Of a stretch of 64,000 nucleotides of DNA, positions 32,909 through 42,491 are shown one piece after another. The stretch's first letter is position 1; each line of letters starts with the position of its first letter. The notes beneath the pieces are model-generated. The model did not search any database. It was not told the DNA's origin and saw only the letters and a list, made by a program, of their open reading frames with translations. The stretch is from the NCBI RefSeq assembly GCF_025060755.1, contig NZ_JANYUY010000014.1, forward strand, positions 62,001 through 126,000, in the 5' to 3' direction. The translations under genes were made by a program, and so were the position numbers. The DNA comes from Paenibacillus doosanensis (lineage in GTDB: Bacteria; Bacillota; Bacilli; Paenibacillales; NBRC-103111).

Positions 32909-34099
32909 ATGAGTACTGATTTTCGTTTGGATACGGCGTCTTTCCCCGAGGAGCTGAACCTCATGCTTGCCCTGCTGGGCGGGGAAGCGGGCGATAAGCT
33001 GCAAGCGGCCGGGATCGACTGGGACTTGTTTCTGCAGCTGGCAAGACATCACCGGGTCTATCCTTCCCTGTACCATAAGCTGCAGCAGGCCGGAATAAGC
33101 GCGATTCCCGCGCATGTGATGCAGGCGCTGCGCGCCGATTATCAGCAAAACATATTCCGGATGCTGCAGCTGAGCGGGGAAATGGAGCAAATCTGCAGAA
33201 CGCTCGGCGAAGCGAACATTCGCACGCTAGTATTGAAGGGACCCGTTCTGGCGGCCGATCTATACGGCGATCTGTCGCTTCGCACATGCGGGGACCTCGA
33301 TCTGCTCGTTCCGATTGACGATCTGGATCGGGCGGAGCAGCTGCTCGTCCGGCTCGGTTATATCAAAGACGAGTACATCCAAACCGTACTTAGCGACTGG
33401 AAGTGGAGACATCATCATATCACCTTCTTTCACAGGCAAATAGGAATCAAGATTGAGCTTCATTGGCGGCTCGGCCCTGGCCCCGGAACCGAACCCGGCT
33501 TCCATTCCTTATGGCAAAGAAAGAGACTCAGCGCGATTACCCGGCATCCCGTTTACTATTTAGGGAGAGAGGATTTATTCCTGTTTCTGGTCTCCCACGG
33601 CGCGCGCCACGGGTGGTCCCGCCTGCGGTGGCTGACGGATATCCATCAGCTGTGCCTGCAGCCGCTGGATGATAACAAGCTGCGCGGGCTGCTGGTCAAG
33701 TATCGGTATTCGCATATTGCGGCGCAGGCATGGATCTTATCCTCGCAGCTGCTGCATACGCCGCTAAACGAATCTTGCCGCCGATGGTCGAAGGGACGGC
33801 GAGCGCGGAGCCTCGCACAAGGAGCGCTCTATTATGTCGGGCAAATGATCAACTTGCACTCCGAGCCTTTGCCGGAAGACGTATCCCGTTATCATAAACG
33901 CCATCTGTTCTCGCTTATGTCCTGTCAGACCAAACTGCTGTTCATGATGAGCTTCTTGTATCCGTACCCGCAAGACGCGGAGACGCTGACGCTGCCCAAA
34001 GCTTTGCATTTTCTTTATTTCCCTCTGCGTCCTTTTTTATGGGCTTGGAGAAAAACAAAGAAAGTACGCCTTATCGTAGCGAGGAGCGGAATAAAATGA
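32909..34099 (+). CDS. Nucleotidyltransferase-family protein of the lasso cluster
   Basis: This 396-residue protein belongs to the NTP_transf_5 family: KGPVLAADLYGDLSLRTCGDLDLLV carries the GD.D-type metal site, followed by a helical C-terminal part. Homologues accompany many Firmicute lasso clusters; the modification is not established in my knowledge. ATG 32909 has AAGGTGA 5 nt upstream; ATG 32894 is an alternative. The stop overlaps the transporter start (ATGA, 34096-34099). Confidence 0.85.
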   Translation: MSTDFRLDTASFPEELNLMLALLGGEAGDKLQAAGIDWDLFLQLARHHRVYPSLYHKLQQAGISAIPAHVMQALRADYQQNIFRMLQLSGEMEQICRTLGEANIRTLVLKGPVLAADLYGDLSLRTCGDLDLLVPIDDLDRAEQLLVRLGYIKDEYIQTVLSDWKWRHHHITFFHRQIGIKIELHWRLGPGPGTEPGFHSLWQRKRLSAITRHPVYYLGREDLFLFLVSHGARHGWSRLRWLTDIHQLCLQPLDDNKLRGLLVKYRYSHIAAQAWILSSQLLHTPLNESCRRWSKGRRARSLAQGALYYVGQMINLHSEPLPEDVSRYHKRHLFSLMSCQTKLLFMMSFLYPYPQDAETLTLPKALHFLYFPLRPFLWAWRKTKKVRLIVARSGIK

Positions 34100-35928
34100 A
34101 GCAGATGCTGTACTTTGCCCGTAAAATGCATGCCTACGCCGGCAATATTTTATTTGTCAATTTGCTCGGGATGATGTTTGTCAGCTTTCTCGACGGAATA
34201 GGCATGTTCCTGCTGATTCCGCTGCTGAGCCTAATCGGCATCCTCCAGATCAACGCCGGAAGTATCCCTTGGGCGAGCAGCCTGGACTGGTTGAAGGAGC
34301 TGCCGGGCCCGCTCAGCCTGCTCGTCGTGCTGGGGATTTATGCCGCGCTCGTGATCGGGCAGGCCTTAATCCAGCGCAATTTAAGCCTCAGAGATATTCG
34401 AATCCACACCGGGTTTATCAACCACGTCCGGATGGAAACGTATCGTTCTTTGTTGCAGGCCGACTGGGACTTCTTTATTAAACGGAGAAAGTCGGATTTT
34501 ATCCATGCGATGACCGATGAGCTTGGACGGGTGACGAACGGCACATACGTATTTTTACAGTTTGTGGCATCGTTGGTGTTTACCCTCATCCAGATCGCCA
34601 TCGCCTTTTGGCTGTCGGCCAAACTGACCCTGTTCGTGATAGGCTGCGGCCTGCTGCTCGCATTTTTCTCCCGCGTGCTGATCCGGAGATCGAGAACGCT
34701 CGGCGGCCAAACGTCGGAGCTGGCCAGAAGCTATATTGCCGGAATTACGGACCATTTTAACGGAATTAAAGATATTAAGAGCAATATGCTGGAGGAATCC
34801 CGCAACCGTTGGCTTGCAGAGTGGTGCGAACGAATCGGCGTGGAGAGGTACGAACACGCCAAGCTGCGTTCCGACTCTCAGCTGTACTATAAGGCGGCCT
34901 CCGCACTGATCATAGTAGCGTTCGTTTATTTATCGATCTATCTGTTTCATACGCAGGGGGGGCAATTGCTGCTCATCATGATGATCTTCTCGCGGCTGTG
35001 GCCGCGCTTCACCGGCATCCAGTCCAATCTGGAGCAGATCGCTTCGGCCCTTCCCGCGTTTGCTTCGCTGCTGCAGCTTCAAGAGCAGTGCCGGGCGTCG
35101 AGAGAAATCCGGGACGGCGAGCTTGCGCCGGAGGACGTCGCGCCGCTTGCCGTGGAACGCGGCCTGGAATGCCGCGGCGTCAGCTTCCGCTATAACCGGC
35201 AGGAGCCGGTACATGCATTGGAGCAGATCGATCTGCACATTCCGGCTATGCGGATGACGGCGGTGATCGGACGGTCGGGCGCAGGGAAAAGCACCTTGAT
35301 CGATATGCTGATGGGGCTGCTGCGGCCCGAAGAAGGGCAAGTGCTGGTTGACGGGATTCCCTTAAGCGGCCGTCTTCTGCAGCGTCTCAGGAAGGCCGTC
35401 GGCTACGTGCCGCAGGACCCGCTGCTGTTCGGCGGCAGCATCAGAGAGAACCTGCTTCTGATCGATCCTGAAGCGTCGGAACGCCAGCTCTGGGAGGCGC
35501 TGGAATTCGCGGCTGCGGACGAATTCGTCAGGCGGCTGCCCCAAGGGCTGGATACGCTGATCGGAGACCGGGGAGTGCGGCTGTCGGGAGGGGAACGCCA
35601 GCGGCTTGTGCTTGCGAGAGCGATCCTGCGCCGCCCTTCGATTCTCGTGCTGGATGAAGCGACCAGCGCGCTGGACGCCGAGAACGAAGCTCTGATTCAG
35701 GAGGCGCTGGAGAGGCTCAAGGGCAAGATGACGATCGTCGTTATCGCGCATCGCCTGTCGACCATTCGCAACGCCGACCAAGTTATCGTGCTCGATCAGG
35801 GCAAGATCGTTCAGCAGGGCGGCTTCACGCAGCTGTCCAAGGAGCGGGGCAAGCTGTTCGCGCATTTGCTGCGCAATCAGATGATGCCGGAAGCTAGGAA
35901 TAACGACTGGGAGCAACTGACTGTCTAG
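34096..35928 (+). CDS. Lasso peptide ABC exporter (D protein)
   Basis: This 610-residue half transporter has a six-helix ABC membrane domain (about 1-320), then a nucleotide-binding domain with Walker A GRSGAGKS, Q-loop GYVPQDPLLFGGS, signature LSGGERQR and Walker B ILVLDEATSALD. There is no peptidase C39 domain, as expected where B2 removes the leader. ATG 34096 follows GAGGAG. It is the last gene of the lasso set; its likely cargo is the mature peptide, also giving self-protection. Confidence 0.92.
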   Translation: MKQMLYFARKMHAYAGNILFVNLLGMMFVSFLDGIGMFLLIPLLSLIGILQINAGSIPWASSLDWLKELPGPLSLLVVLGIYAALVIGQALIQRNLSLRDIRIHTGFINHVRMETYRSLLQADWDFFIKRRKSDFIHAMTDELGRVTNGTYVFLQFVASLVFTLIQIAIAFWLSAKLTLFVIGCGLLLAFFSRVLIRRSRTLGGQTSELARSYIAGITDHFNGIKDIKSNMLEESRNRWLAEWCERIGVERYEHAKLRSDSQLYYKAASALIIVAFVYLSIYLFHTQGGQLLLIMMIFSRLWPRFTGIQSNLEQIASALPAFASLLQLQEQCRASREIRDGELAPEDVAPLAVERGLECRGVSFRYNRQEPVHALEQIDLHIPAMRMTAVIGRSGAGKSTLIDMLMGLLRPEEGQVLVDGIPLSGRLLQRLRKAVGYVPQDPLLFGGSIRENLLLIDPEASERQLWEALEFAAADEFVRRLPQGLDTLIGDRGVRLSGGERQRLVLARAILRRPSILVLDEATSALDAENEALIQEALERLKGKMTIVVIAHRLSTIRNADQVIVLDQGKIVQQGGFTQLSKERGKLFAHLLRNQMMPEARNNDWEQLTV

Positions 35929-35948
35929 TTGGAGAATGGAGGGAAGGA

Positions 35949-36989
35949 ATGGAGACGAAGGTCAGCGTGATTATACCCGTTTATAATGCTGAGCGTTACT
36001 TGGCCGAATGCATCGAATCCCTAATGAAGCAGTCGCTTCAGGAATGCGAGTTTCTGTTTATTAACGACGGCTCTACCGATCAGAGCGTAAGCGTGATCGA
36101 GAATTACGCTCGGCAGGATAGGAGAATCAAGCTCGTCCGGCAGGATAACCAAGGTGTTAGTGCTGCACGCAACACGGGTCTGCGGGCTGCGTCCGGCGAA
36201 TATGTCGGGTTTGTTGATGCGGATGATTATATCGAACCCGATATGATGGCCGTTCTATACAAAGCGGCCAAACAGTACGCAAGCGATGTTGTAATTTCAA
36301 ACTTTGAAACAGAGATCGAGGGACACTGGGTACAGACCCGATTTCCCTTTCTCACAAACCGGCTGCTTGACCGGGAGTTTGTCAGAAGGGAAATACTTCC
36401 TTATTTTTTAAGATCCGATCAATTAAACTCTGTGTGGAACAAACTGTATAGGAACGAACTTATACAGGATTGCGGCGCTGCTTTTCCGGATAAGGTAGCG
36501 CTTGGGGAAGACGGAATTTTTAATATGCGGGTATTTTGTCATGCTTCCAGCGCCGTATATCTCGATTACTGCGGCTATCATTACCGAGAGGTAGATGGCA
36601 GCGCGACAAGAGATATCATCGGCAAGGATTACTTCCAGCGTGCTTTGGAAGTTTATCTCACGGATGTCCCCGAGATGAAAGCTATTCCACTGGGCAGGGA
36701 AGAAATCCGTAAGCTGAAAGCGGCTCGGCTTATCCATAGTGTCATGTCGTATGTTTACCTTTATTTCCAAGCTGCGCAAAAAGTGAGTTTTAAGGCCAGG
36801 TTCGCTTATGTCAGCCGGATGATAGCGAATCCGCATGTGCAAGAAGCGCTGGCTTTTTACGCCGATGAAAAAGCCGGGAAATTGGGACGCTACGACCGGT
36901 GGCTGTTGGAGGCAATACGCGGGAGATCGGCGATAAGTCTCTACTGCATCACGTCTTATAGCAAATTGAGAAGCGCGGCGAATAAATAG
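35949..36989 (+). CDS. Family 2 glycosyltransferase
   Basis: This 346-residue protein opens KVSVIIPVYNAERYLAECIESLMKQS with NDGSTDQS and the metal-binding VDADDYIEPD, a classic GT-A fold of family GT2. The sugar donor is unknown. ATG 35949 follows GGAGGGAAGG. It starts 20 bp after the lasso exporter, so it may share its transcript. Confidence 0.9.
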   Translation: METKVSVIIPVYNAERYLAECIESLMKQSLQECEFLFINDGSTDQSVSVIENYARQDRRIKLVRQDNQGVSAARNTGLRAASGEYVGFVDADDYIEPDMMAVLYKAAKQYASDVVISNFETEIEGHWVQTRFPFLTNRLLDREFVRREILPYFLRSDQLNSVWNKLYRNELIQDCGAAFPDKVALGEDGIFNMRVFCHASSAVYLDYCGYHYREVDGSATRDIIGKDYFQRALEVYLTDVPEMKAIPLGREEIRKLKAARLIHSVMSYVYLYFQAAQKVSFKARFAYVSRMIANPHVQEALAFYADEKAGKLGRYDRWLLEAIRGRSAISLYCITSYSKLRSAANK

Positions 36990-37036
36990 AGTGATATCGT
37001 GAATGATCTGGCTAATTAACGGGAGGAATAAGGAAA

Positions 37037-38203
37037 ATGAAGATTATGATGTTTGCTCATGGCGGAAGCTTGAACAGAGGCTGCGAGGCCATAGTGAGGT
37101 CCTCAACAAGTCTGATTAAAGAGCGAATCCGCGATGCGAAAGTATACTTGGCGTCCGGCAAGCCCGAGACCGATCAGATCATCACCAAATTGGACGGCAT
37201 TTATGACGGATCTGCCCAAGGCATCCGTAAATATTCCTATGACTGGTTTGTTTCCGCCGTTAAAATGAAGCTGTTTCAGGATGAAACGTATGCGCTCGGG
37301 AAAATTCACGATAACATTGTTAGACATATTCCCGGCATGGATGTCTGTTTATCGATTGGCGGAGACAATTACTGCTACGGGGAACAACCGGGGTGGTATG
37401 AGATTAACCGGAGAGTCAAAGCATCGGGGAAAAAATTGGTGTTATGGGGCTGCTCAATCGGTGAGGAGGATATGTCGGAAAAGAAACTTGAGGATTTAAA
37501 GCGATTCGACCTTATCTTGGCTCGGGAGACGCTGACCTATAATATGCTGGTTCAGAAAGGGCTGACTAACGTTCAATTATGCGCCGATCCGGCTTTTACG
37601 ATGGAGAAAGAAGAGCTGGAACTGCCGTCGGGTTGGCAGGATGGCAATACGGTCGGTCTAAACTTTAGTCCGCTTGTATGGAAACGCAACGTTCAATCTC
37701 AGCAAGCAGTGCGGGAGCTGATTAGCCATATACTGACCACGACCGATATGACCATCGCGCTGACTCCGCATGTAATGGAGGGGGGCAATAACGATTATGA
37801 GATGCTTCGGCAGTATTATGAGGAATTCCGAGCTACAGACCGAGTGATTTTGCTGCCGGGAGATTTAAATGCCGTTCAGTATAAGGGCTATATTTCGAGA
37901 ATGAGATTTTTTGTCGGCGCAAGAACTCATGCTACTATAGCGGCTTATTCCAATTTCGTTCCAACGATGGTATTGGGATACAGCATCAAATCCAAGGGGA
38001 TTTCCAAAGATATTTTCGGTGAGGAAAAGCTGGTGCTCGGAATTAAGGAAATATCAGACGGTGTCCTTCTTAAAGCAAAATTCGACGAGATGATCCGGGA
38101 AGAGCGAGAATTGAGGCAGCGGCTGCAAACATCGATTCCGCACATAAAAAAAATGTCTTATAAAGCCGTTGAACATCTTGGCAAGCTGGTTCAGAGCCGT
38201 TGA
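37037..38203 (+). CDS. Polysaccharide pyruvyl transferase family protein
   Basis: This 388-residue protein has GGSLNRGCEAIVRSS at the N-terminus, CLSIGGDNYCYGE, and later HVMEGGNNDYEML and RFFVGARTHATIAAYS, all typical of the family that adds ketal pyruvate to sugars from phosphoenolpyruvate. It probably decorates the polymer with acidic pyruvate groups. From here to about 43 kb the sequence is visibly richer in A and T than the flanks. Confidence 0.9.
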   Translation: MKIMMFAHGGSLNRGCEAIVRSSTSLIKERIRDAKVYLASGKPETDQIITKLDGIYDGSAQGIRKYSYDWFVSAVKMKLFQDETYALGKIHDNIVRHIPGMDVCLSIGGDNYCYGEQPGWYEINRRVKASGKKLVLWGCSIGEEDMSEKKLEDLKRFDLILARETLTYNMLVQKGLTNVQLCADPAFTMEKEELELPSGWQDGNTVGLNFSPLVWKRNVQSQQAVRELISHILTTTDMTIALTPHVMEGGNNDYEMLRQYYEEFRATDRVILLPGDLNAVQYKGYISRMRFFVGARTHATIAAYSNFVPTMVLGYSIKSKGISKDIFGEEKLVLGIKEISDGVLLKAKFDEMIREERELRQRLQTSIPHIKKMSYKAVEHLGKLVQSR

Positions 38204-38211
38204 GGTGGAGT

Positions 38212-39405
38212 ATGAAAAAAAATCTGCTATTTATTATGCCGAGCCTAATGTCCGGCGGCGGGGAAAAAAGCCTGGTAACTCTGCTGAATCAAATTGATTT
38301 CCAACAATACAATGTCGATTTGTTTCTGTTGGATCATAACGGCCTGTTTATGGAACTGATCCCGGAGAAGGTTGAGCTGCTGCCTTTAACGGGAGTGTAT
38401 CATGAGTTCAGGCTGCCTATGCTTAAGGCGTTCCGGAAGCTGTTGCGGCAAGGGTATATTGCACTTGCGTTTCATCGAATAGCATTTACTTTGAGTAATA
38501 GAGGCAAGCGCAACATATCACAAAGAGAACAGTACAGCTGGAGGCACATGGCTTCATTTTTAGACCGGCTGCCTAAAACTTATGATGCGGCTATAGGGTT
38601 TATGGAGAAAACATCCATCTACTTTTGCGTCGATAAAGTGAATGCGCATCAAAAAATAGGGTGGGTTCATACGGATTATGATCAAATGGGAATGGATTCG
38701 CGGTTCGATCACCATTATTACAAGCAACTGGACCGTATCGTAACGGTGTCGGAAGAGTGTGCCAACGTATTAAAAAGACGATTTCCCGATCAACAACATA
38801 AGGTGGAGGTAATATATAATATCGTATCTCCCGAATCTATCATCTCTCTGGCCAACCAATCGAAAACGGATGTATATCAAAAAAACAAAGATGAAACGAT
38901 CATCGTCTCCGTGGGAAGGCTTCACGACCAGAAAGGCTTCGATATGGCCATTGAGTCATGCAGGAAACTGGTTGACCGGGGATATCGCATTAAATGGAAT
39001 ATTATAGGGGAGGGGGAAGAGAGAGGACGACTGGAGCATTTAATTCAAGAATACGATTTATGCGATTACGTTCGATTGCTGGGTTTAAGGTCGAATCCTT
39101 ATCCCTATATTAAGCAGGCTGATATTTACGCGCAAACTTCCAAGTTTGAAGGCAAGTCCATTGCGATCGACGAGGCCAAAATACTAAACAAACCTATTCT
39201 GGTTACTAATTTCAGTACGGCTAGGGATCAGATCAGCGACGGCGTCGATGGGCTCATTGTAGACATGAACGCGGAGGCGATAGCGGAAGGTATTGAAATA
39301 CTCATTAACGATAAGCAGTTAAGAACGAGATTAATCTATAACTTATCCCGAACGGCGTTAGGCACCGAGGGAGAGATAGAAAAGTTTTATCAATTGTTGA
39401 CTTAG
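38212..39405 (+). CDS. Family 4 glycosyltransferase, tandem copy 1
   Basis: This GT-B enzyme opens KKNLLFIMPSLMSGGGEKSLVTLL. The donor-site region is DETIIVSVGRLHDQKGFDMAIESC, with the EX7E-like part FEGKSIAIDEAKILNKPILVT. ATG 38212 follows GAGGTGG. It is a close paralogue of the next gene and of the gene at 53427. Confidence 0.9.
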   Translation: MKKNLLFIMPSLMSGGGEKSLVTLLNQIDFQQYNVDLFLLDHNGLFMELIPEKVELLPLTGVYHEFRLPMLKAFRKLLRQGYIALAFHRIAFTLSNRGKRNISQREQYSWRHMASFLDRLPKTYDAAIGFMEKTSIYFCVDKVNAHQKIGWVHTDYDQMGMDSRFDHHYYKQLDRIVTVSEECANVLKRRFPDQQHKVEVIYNIVSPESIISLANQSKTDVYQKNKDETIIVSVGRLHDQKGFDMAIESCRKLVDRGYRIKWNIIGEGEERGRLEHLIQEYDLCDYVRLLGLRSNPYPYIKQADIYAQTSKFEGKSIAIDEAKILNKPILVTNFSTARDQISDGVDGLIVDMNAEAIAEGIEILINDKQLRTRLIYNLSRTALGTEGEIEKFYQLLT

Positions 39406-39455
39406 TACGGAAGCGATCTGCTCCGATTTCTATCATCAAGTTGCAGGAGGAAACG

Positions 39456-40700
39456 ATGAAGCAGAAGATATTGTTTGTCATGAACAATTTGCAATGCGGA
39501 GGCGCGGAAAAAGCGCTGATTTCGCTGCTCGAGACGATCGATTACTCCTTGTATGAGGTCGATCTGTATTTGCTCAGGCACTCGGGAATTTTTATGAGCA
39601 AAATACCGGCAGCGGTGAAGCTACTGGGAGAACCGCAAGAATATCAGTATTACGATATGCCGATTCGCAAAGCGGTGCTCAACTGCTTAAAACGGGGCAG
39701 GATTAACATTGCTTCATTCAGACTGCGGGCGGGTGTTATCTATAAAACGGAAAAAAACAGCGTTCGATGTGAGCAGAGAGTGTGGAAGTATCTGTCGAAA
39801 TCGTTGAAAAGCATAGATCAGGTCTACGATATTGCCATAGGCTACCTGGAAAAAAATCCGATTTATTTCTGTATTGACAAAGTGAAGGCACGTAAAAAAA
39901 TCGGCTTTATTCACAATGATTATGACCGCTTGGGCATGGACCCTTCCTATGATAAGACCTACTTCGATAAGCTCGATCATCTAGTTACGGTGTCCGGGGA
40001 ATGCGGCACTATTTTGAAGAAGCGGTTTCCGAAGTATGCGCACAAGGTAGAAGTCATGCATAATATCGTATCGCCGGCAGCGATTCGAAATTTGGCTATG
40101 GAAGATGCGGACTGGAACGCCGCAAACACGATACCCGATTCGCCCGTCGGGCAAACGCCGCCAATCAAGAAGGATTCCGCGATAAAGCTGGTTTCCATCG
40201 GCCGACTAAATTATCAGAAGGGCTTTGAAATGGCCGTACAAACCTGCAAGGAGCTTGTAGAAGGAGGATATCCTGTACAATGGTATGTCATTGGGGAAGG
40301 AGAGGAGCGGAAAACACTTGAGCGAATGATTAGCGAAAATGGGCTTCAAGACCGGTTTCACCTGCTTGGAGTGAAGGAAAATCCGTATCCTTATATCAGA
40401 GAGGCCGATATTTACGTGCAGCCTTCCAGATTTGAGGGGAAATCCATCGCGATAGACGAAGCCAAAATTTTGCATAAGCCAATTGTTGTCACCAATTTCA
40501 GTACGGCAAAGGATCAGATCACCGACAGACATAACGGATTGATCGTAGAGATGGATGCCCGGTCCATCGCTCAAGGAATCAAGGCGCTATTGGAAGATGC
40601 TTCGTTGCGACGGCAATTGTCGGTTAATTTAGAGAAGGAGCCGCTTGGCACCGAAACGGAAATCGAAAAGCTGTATGCGTTATTTGACTCAAAAAAATAA
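39456..40700 (+). CDS. Family 4 glycosyltransferase, tandem copy 2
   Basis: This 414-residue protein opens KQKILFVMNNLQCGGAEKALISLLE. SIGRLNYQKGFEMAVQTCKEL and FEGKSIAIDEAKILHKPIVVTNFSTAKDQI repeat the preceding protein almost word for word. It has a 15-residue linker insertion (PDSPVGQTPPIKKDS). ATG 39456 follows GGAGGAAACG. Confidence 0.9.
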   Translation: MKQKILFVMNNLQCGGAEKALISLLETIDYSLYEVDLYLLRHSGIFMSKIPAAVKLLGEPQEYQYYDMPIRKAVLNCLKRGRINIASFRLRAGVIYKTEKNSVRCEQRVWKYLSKSLKSIDQVYDIAIGYLEKNPIYFCIDKVKARKKIGFIHNDYDRLGMDPSYDKTYFDKLDHLVTVSGECGTILKKRFPKYAHKVEVMHNIVSPAAIRNLAMEDADWNAANTIPDSPVGQTPPIKKDSAIKLVSIGRLNYQKGFEMAVQTCKELVEGGYPVQWYVIGEGEERKTLERMISENGLQDRFHLLGVKENPYPYIREADIYVQPSRFEGKSIAIDEAKILHKPIVVTNFSTAKDQITDRHNGLIVEMDARSIAQGIKALLEDASLRRQLSVNLEKEPLGTETEIEKLYALFDSKK

Positions 40701-40723
40701 GCAAGGTAGAAAGGACAGATTCT

Positions 40724-41905
40724 GTGATACCTCTCATCGTATGTCTACTGCTGTTTGCTCTCATCATTGTGGTCATATTGATCGACATTGTCCCTATCTT
40801 CAAAGATTGGCTGAGCCGGATTCATATTGGAAGATTCCAAGACAAGCAACTATGGAGCCGCTCGATCACGAACGTCGGAATTCAATGGCTCAATCATACT
40901 CCTCAAATTAAAGTGACTGATAATACGAGACTGGTCGCTATCGATATGCTGAAGGGCAACTATTCGAAGAACTCTATTCAGCATTGGCAGGAAGCTTCCC
41001 TGCTCATGGGTCTGGCCGAGTATGTGAAGCGAAGCGGCGATCAGGAAGTAAAGCGGGAAATTGAGAAGTTTTTGGCCTCCAAGTTTGACCGTGATGGCGA
41101 GTGGGTGGAAAAGCCCGAGCAAGTGGACGCGGCCATTTTGGCTTATGCCGTTATGAAGCTCGATTTCATCAATACTGATCATTACAAGAAGGCGCTCGAG
41201 ACGACATGGGAACTTATTCGCGATCATCTAGGAACGGACGGCACGGTGGCTTACCGCAAATTTATGCCTAACTATCGGTATGTTGATACGATCGGTTTCA
41301 TCTGCCCGTTTCTCGTTTGCTACGGTCTTCGTTACCGCCAGGAAGCTTGCGTGGATTTGGCTGTCAAGCAAATTTTATCTTATGAAAAGCACGGCATGCT
41401 GGAAGGGCATCATATCCCCAGCCACGCTTATCAAATCGATAACAAGCTGCCTCTCGGATTGTACGGCTGGGGGCGCGGGCTCGGCTGGTTCGCCATCGGG
41501 CTTGTCGATGCCTGGAATGAGCTTCCCGCAGGGCATAAGGCCAAGAAGACGCTGGAAAACAGTGTACGCAAATTCGCCGTCGCCGCGATGGCGTTCCAGC
41601 AAGCCGACGGAAATTGGAGCTGGACAGTAACGCGTCAAGAATGTAGAGCCGATTCTTCAACGACCGCGACACTGGGCTGGTTTATGCAGCAGGCTTCCAA
41701 GATTGAGGATATATCGGCGGGCTGCTTGGAAAGCGCAGACCGCGCCGTTCGTTATCTTATGAAGGCAACCCGCCGAAACGGGGCCGTCGATTTCTCGCAA
41801 GGCGATACGAAGGATATCGGAGTTTATTCGATGCTTTTTAACATATTGCCGTTTACGCAAGGTTTTTGTATAAGGCTAGTGAATTCCGTTCATATCGGTT
41901 CTTAA
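40724..41905 (+). CDS. Membrane-anchored GH88/GH105-like unsaturated-uronyl hydrolase
   Basis: GTG 40724 starts with one TM helix ([25 protein letters not shown]). The rest is an (alpha/alpha)6 barrel with the family signature [18 protein letters not shown] and [13 protein letters not shown]88/GH105 enzymes remove unsaturated uronic acid from products of polysaccharide lyases. Its place in an EPS operon suggests trimming of the bacterium's own polymer; this is inference. It lies 24 bp after the GT4 gene. Confidence 0.82.
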   Translation: MIPLIVCLLLFALIIVVILIDIVPIFKDWLSRIHIGRFQDKQLWSRSITNVGIQWLNHTPQIKVTDNTRLVAIDMLKGNYSKNSIQHWQEASLLMGLAEYVKRSGDQEVKREIEKFLASKFDRDGEWVEKPEQVDAAILAYAVMKLDFINTDHYKKALETTWELIRDHLGTDGTVAYRKFMPNYRYVDTIGFICPFLVCYGLRYRQEACVDLAVKQILSYEKHGMLEGHHIPSHAYQIDNKLPLGLYGWGRGLGWFAIGLVDAWNELPAGHKAKKTLENSVRKFAVAAMAFQQADGNWSWTVTRQECRADSSTTATLGWFMQQASKIEDISAGCLESADRAVRYLMKATRRNGAVDFSQGDTKDIGVYSMLFNILPFTQGFCIRLVNSVHIGS

Positions 41906-41912
41906 GGTTGTG

Positions 41913-42455
41913 ATGAATTCAATGTTAAAGAAGATCATTTGTTTCATGAGGGCGCGCATTCGCAAGTATTTATTGGAGGAGTTTTGGCTGGAGGACTACA
42001 TCCGGATGGGGATGAAAGTAGGCCGAAACTGTTCGATTCAGCCTGGAGTGGTGTTCGATTATTCGCACTGCTGGTTGATCCGTATCGGCGATAATGTCAC
42101 GATTGCTCCCTACGCTTATCTGTTGACTCATGATGCAAGCACTAAGCAGTTGAACCAGTATACCAAAGTCGGCAGCATCACAGTAGAGGACGATGTATTT
42201 ATAGGAGCTCGCGCTCTAATCATGCCCGGAGTTACTCTAGGGCGGGGATGTATTGTCGCTGCAGGCAGTATTGTTACCAAGTCTGTGCCTCCAGAGGTCA
42301 TCGTTGGCGGTGCTCCGGCCAAGTTCATCTGCACAGTAGAGGAATATGCGCGTAAAAATAACGAGCTCTTGGAAAAGAAAACAGTGTATGATCGAGACTT
42401 CACGATCGGCGGCCGGATTTCAGCGGAAAAAAACGCAAAATGTATGAAGAACTAA
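41913..42455 (+). CDS. Left-handed beta-helix acetyltransferase (WcaF/LacA type)
   Basis: This 180-residue protein has hexapeptide repeats: [80 protein letters not shown]. It probably O-acetylates a sugar. The start is uncertain among GTG 41910, ATG 41913 and ATG 41922; AAGG at 41904-41907 favours the first two. Confidence 0.88.
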   Translation: MNSMLKKIICFMRARIRKYLLEEFWLEDYIRMGMKVGRNCSIQPGVVFDYSHCWLIRIGDNVTIAPYAYLLTHDASTKQLNQYTKVGSITVEDDVFIGARALIMPGVTLGRGCIVAAGSIVTKSVPPEVIVGGAPAKFICTVEEYARKNNELLEKKTVYDRDFTIGGRISAEKNAKCMKN

Positions 42456-42491
42456 TCAACGATATTGGCTATGTGGTCTAATCTTTAAATA

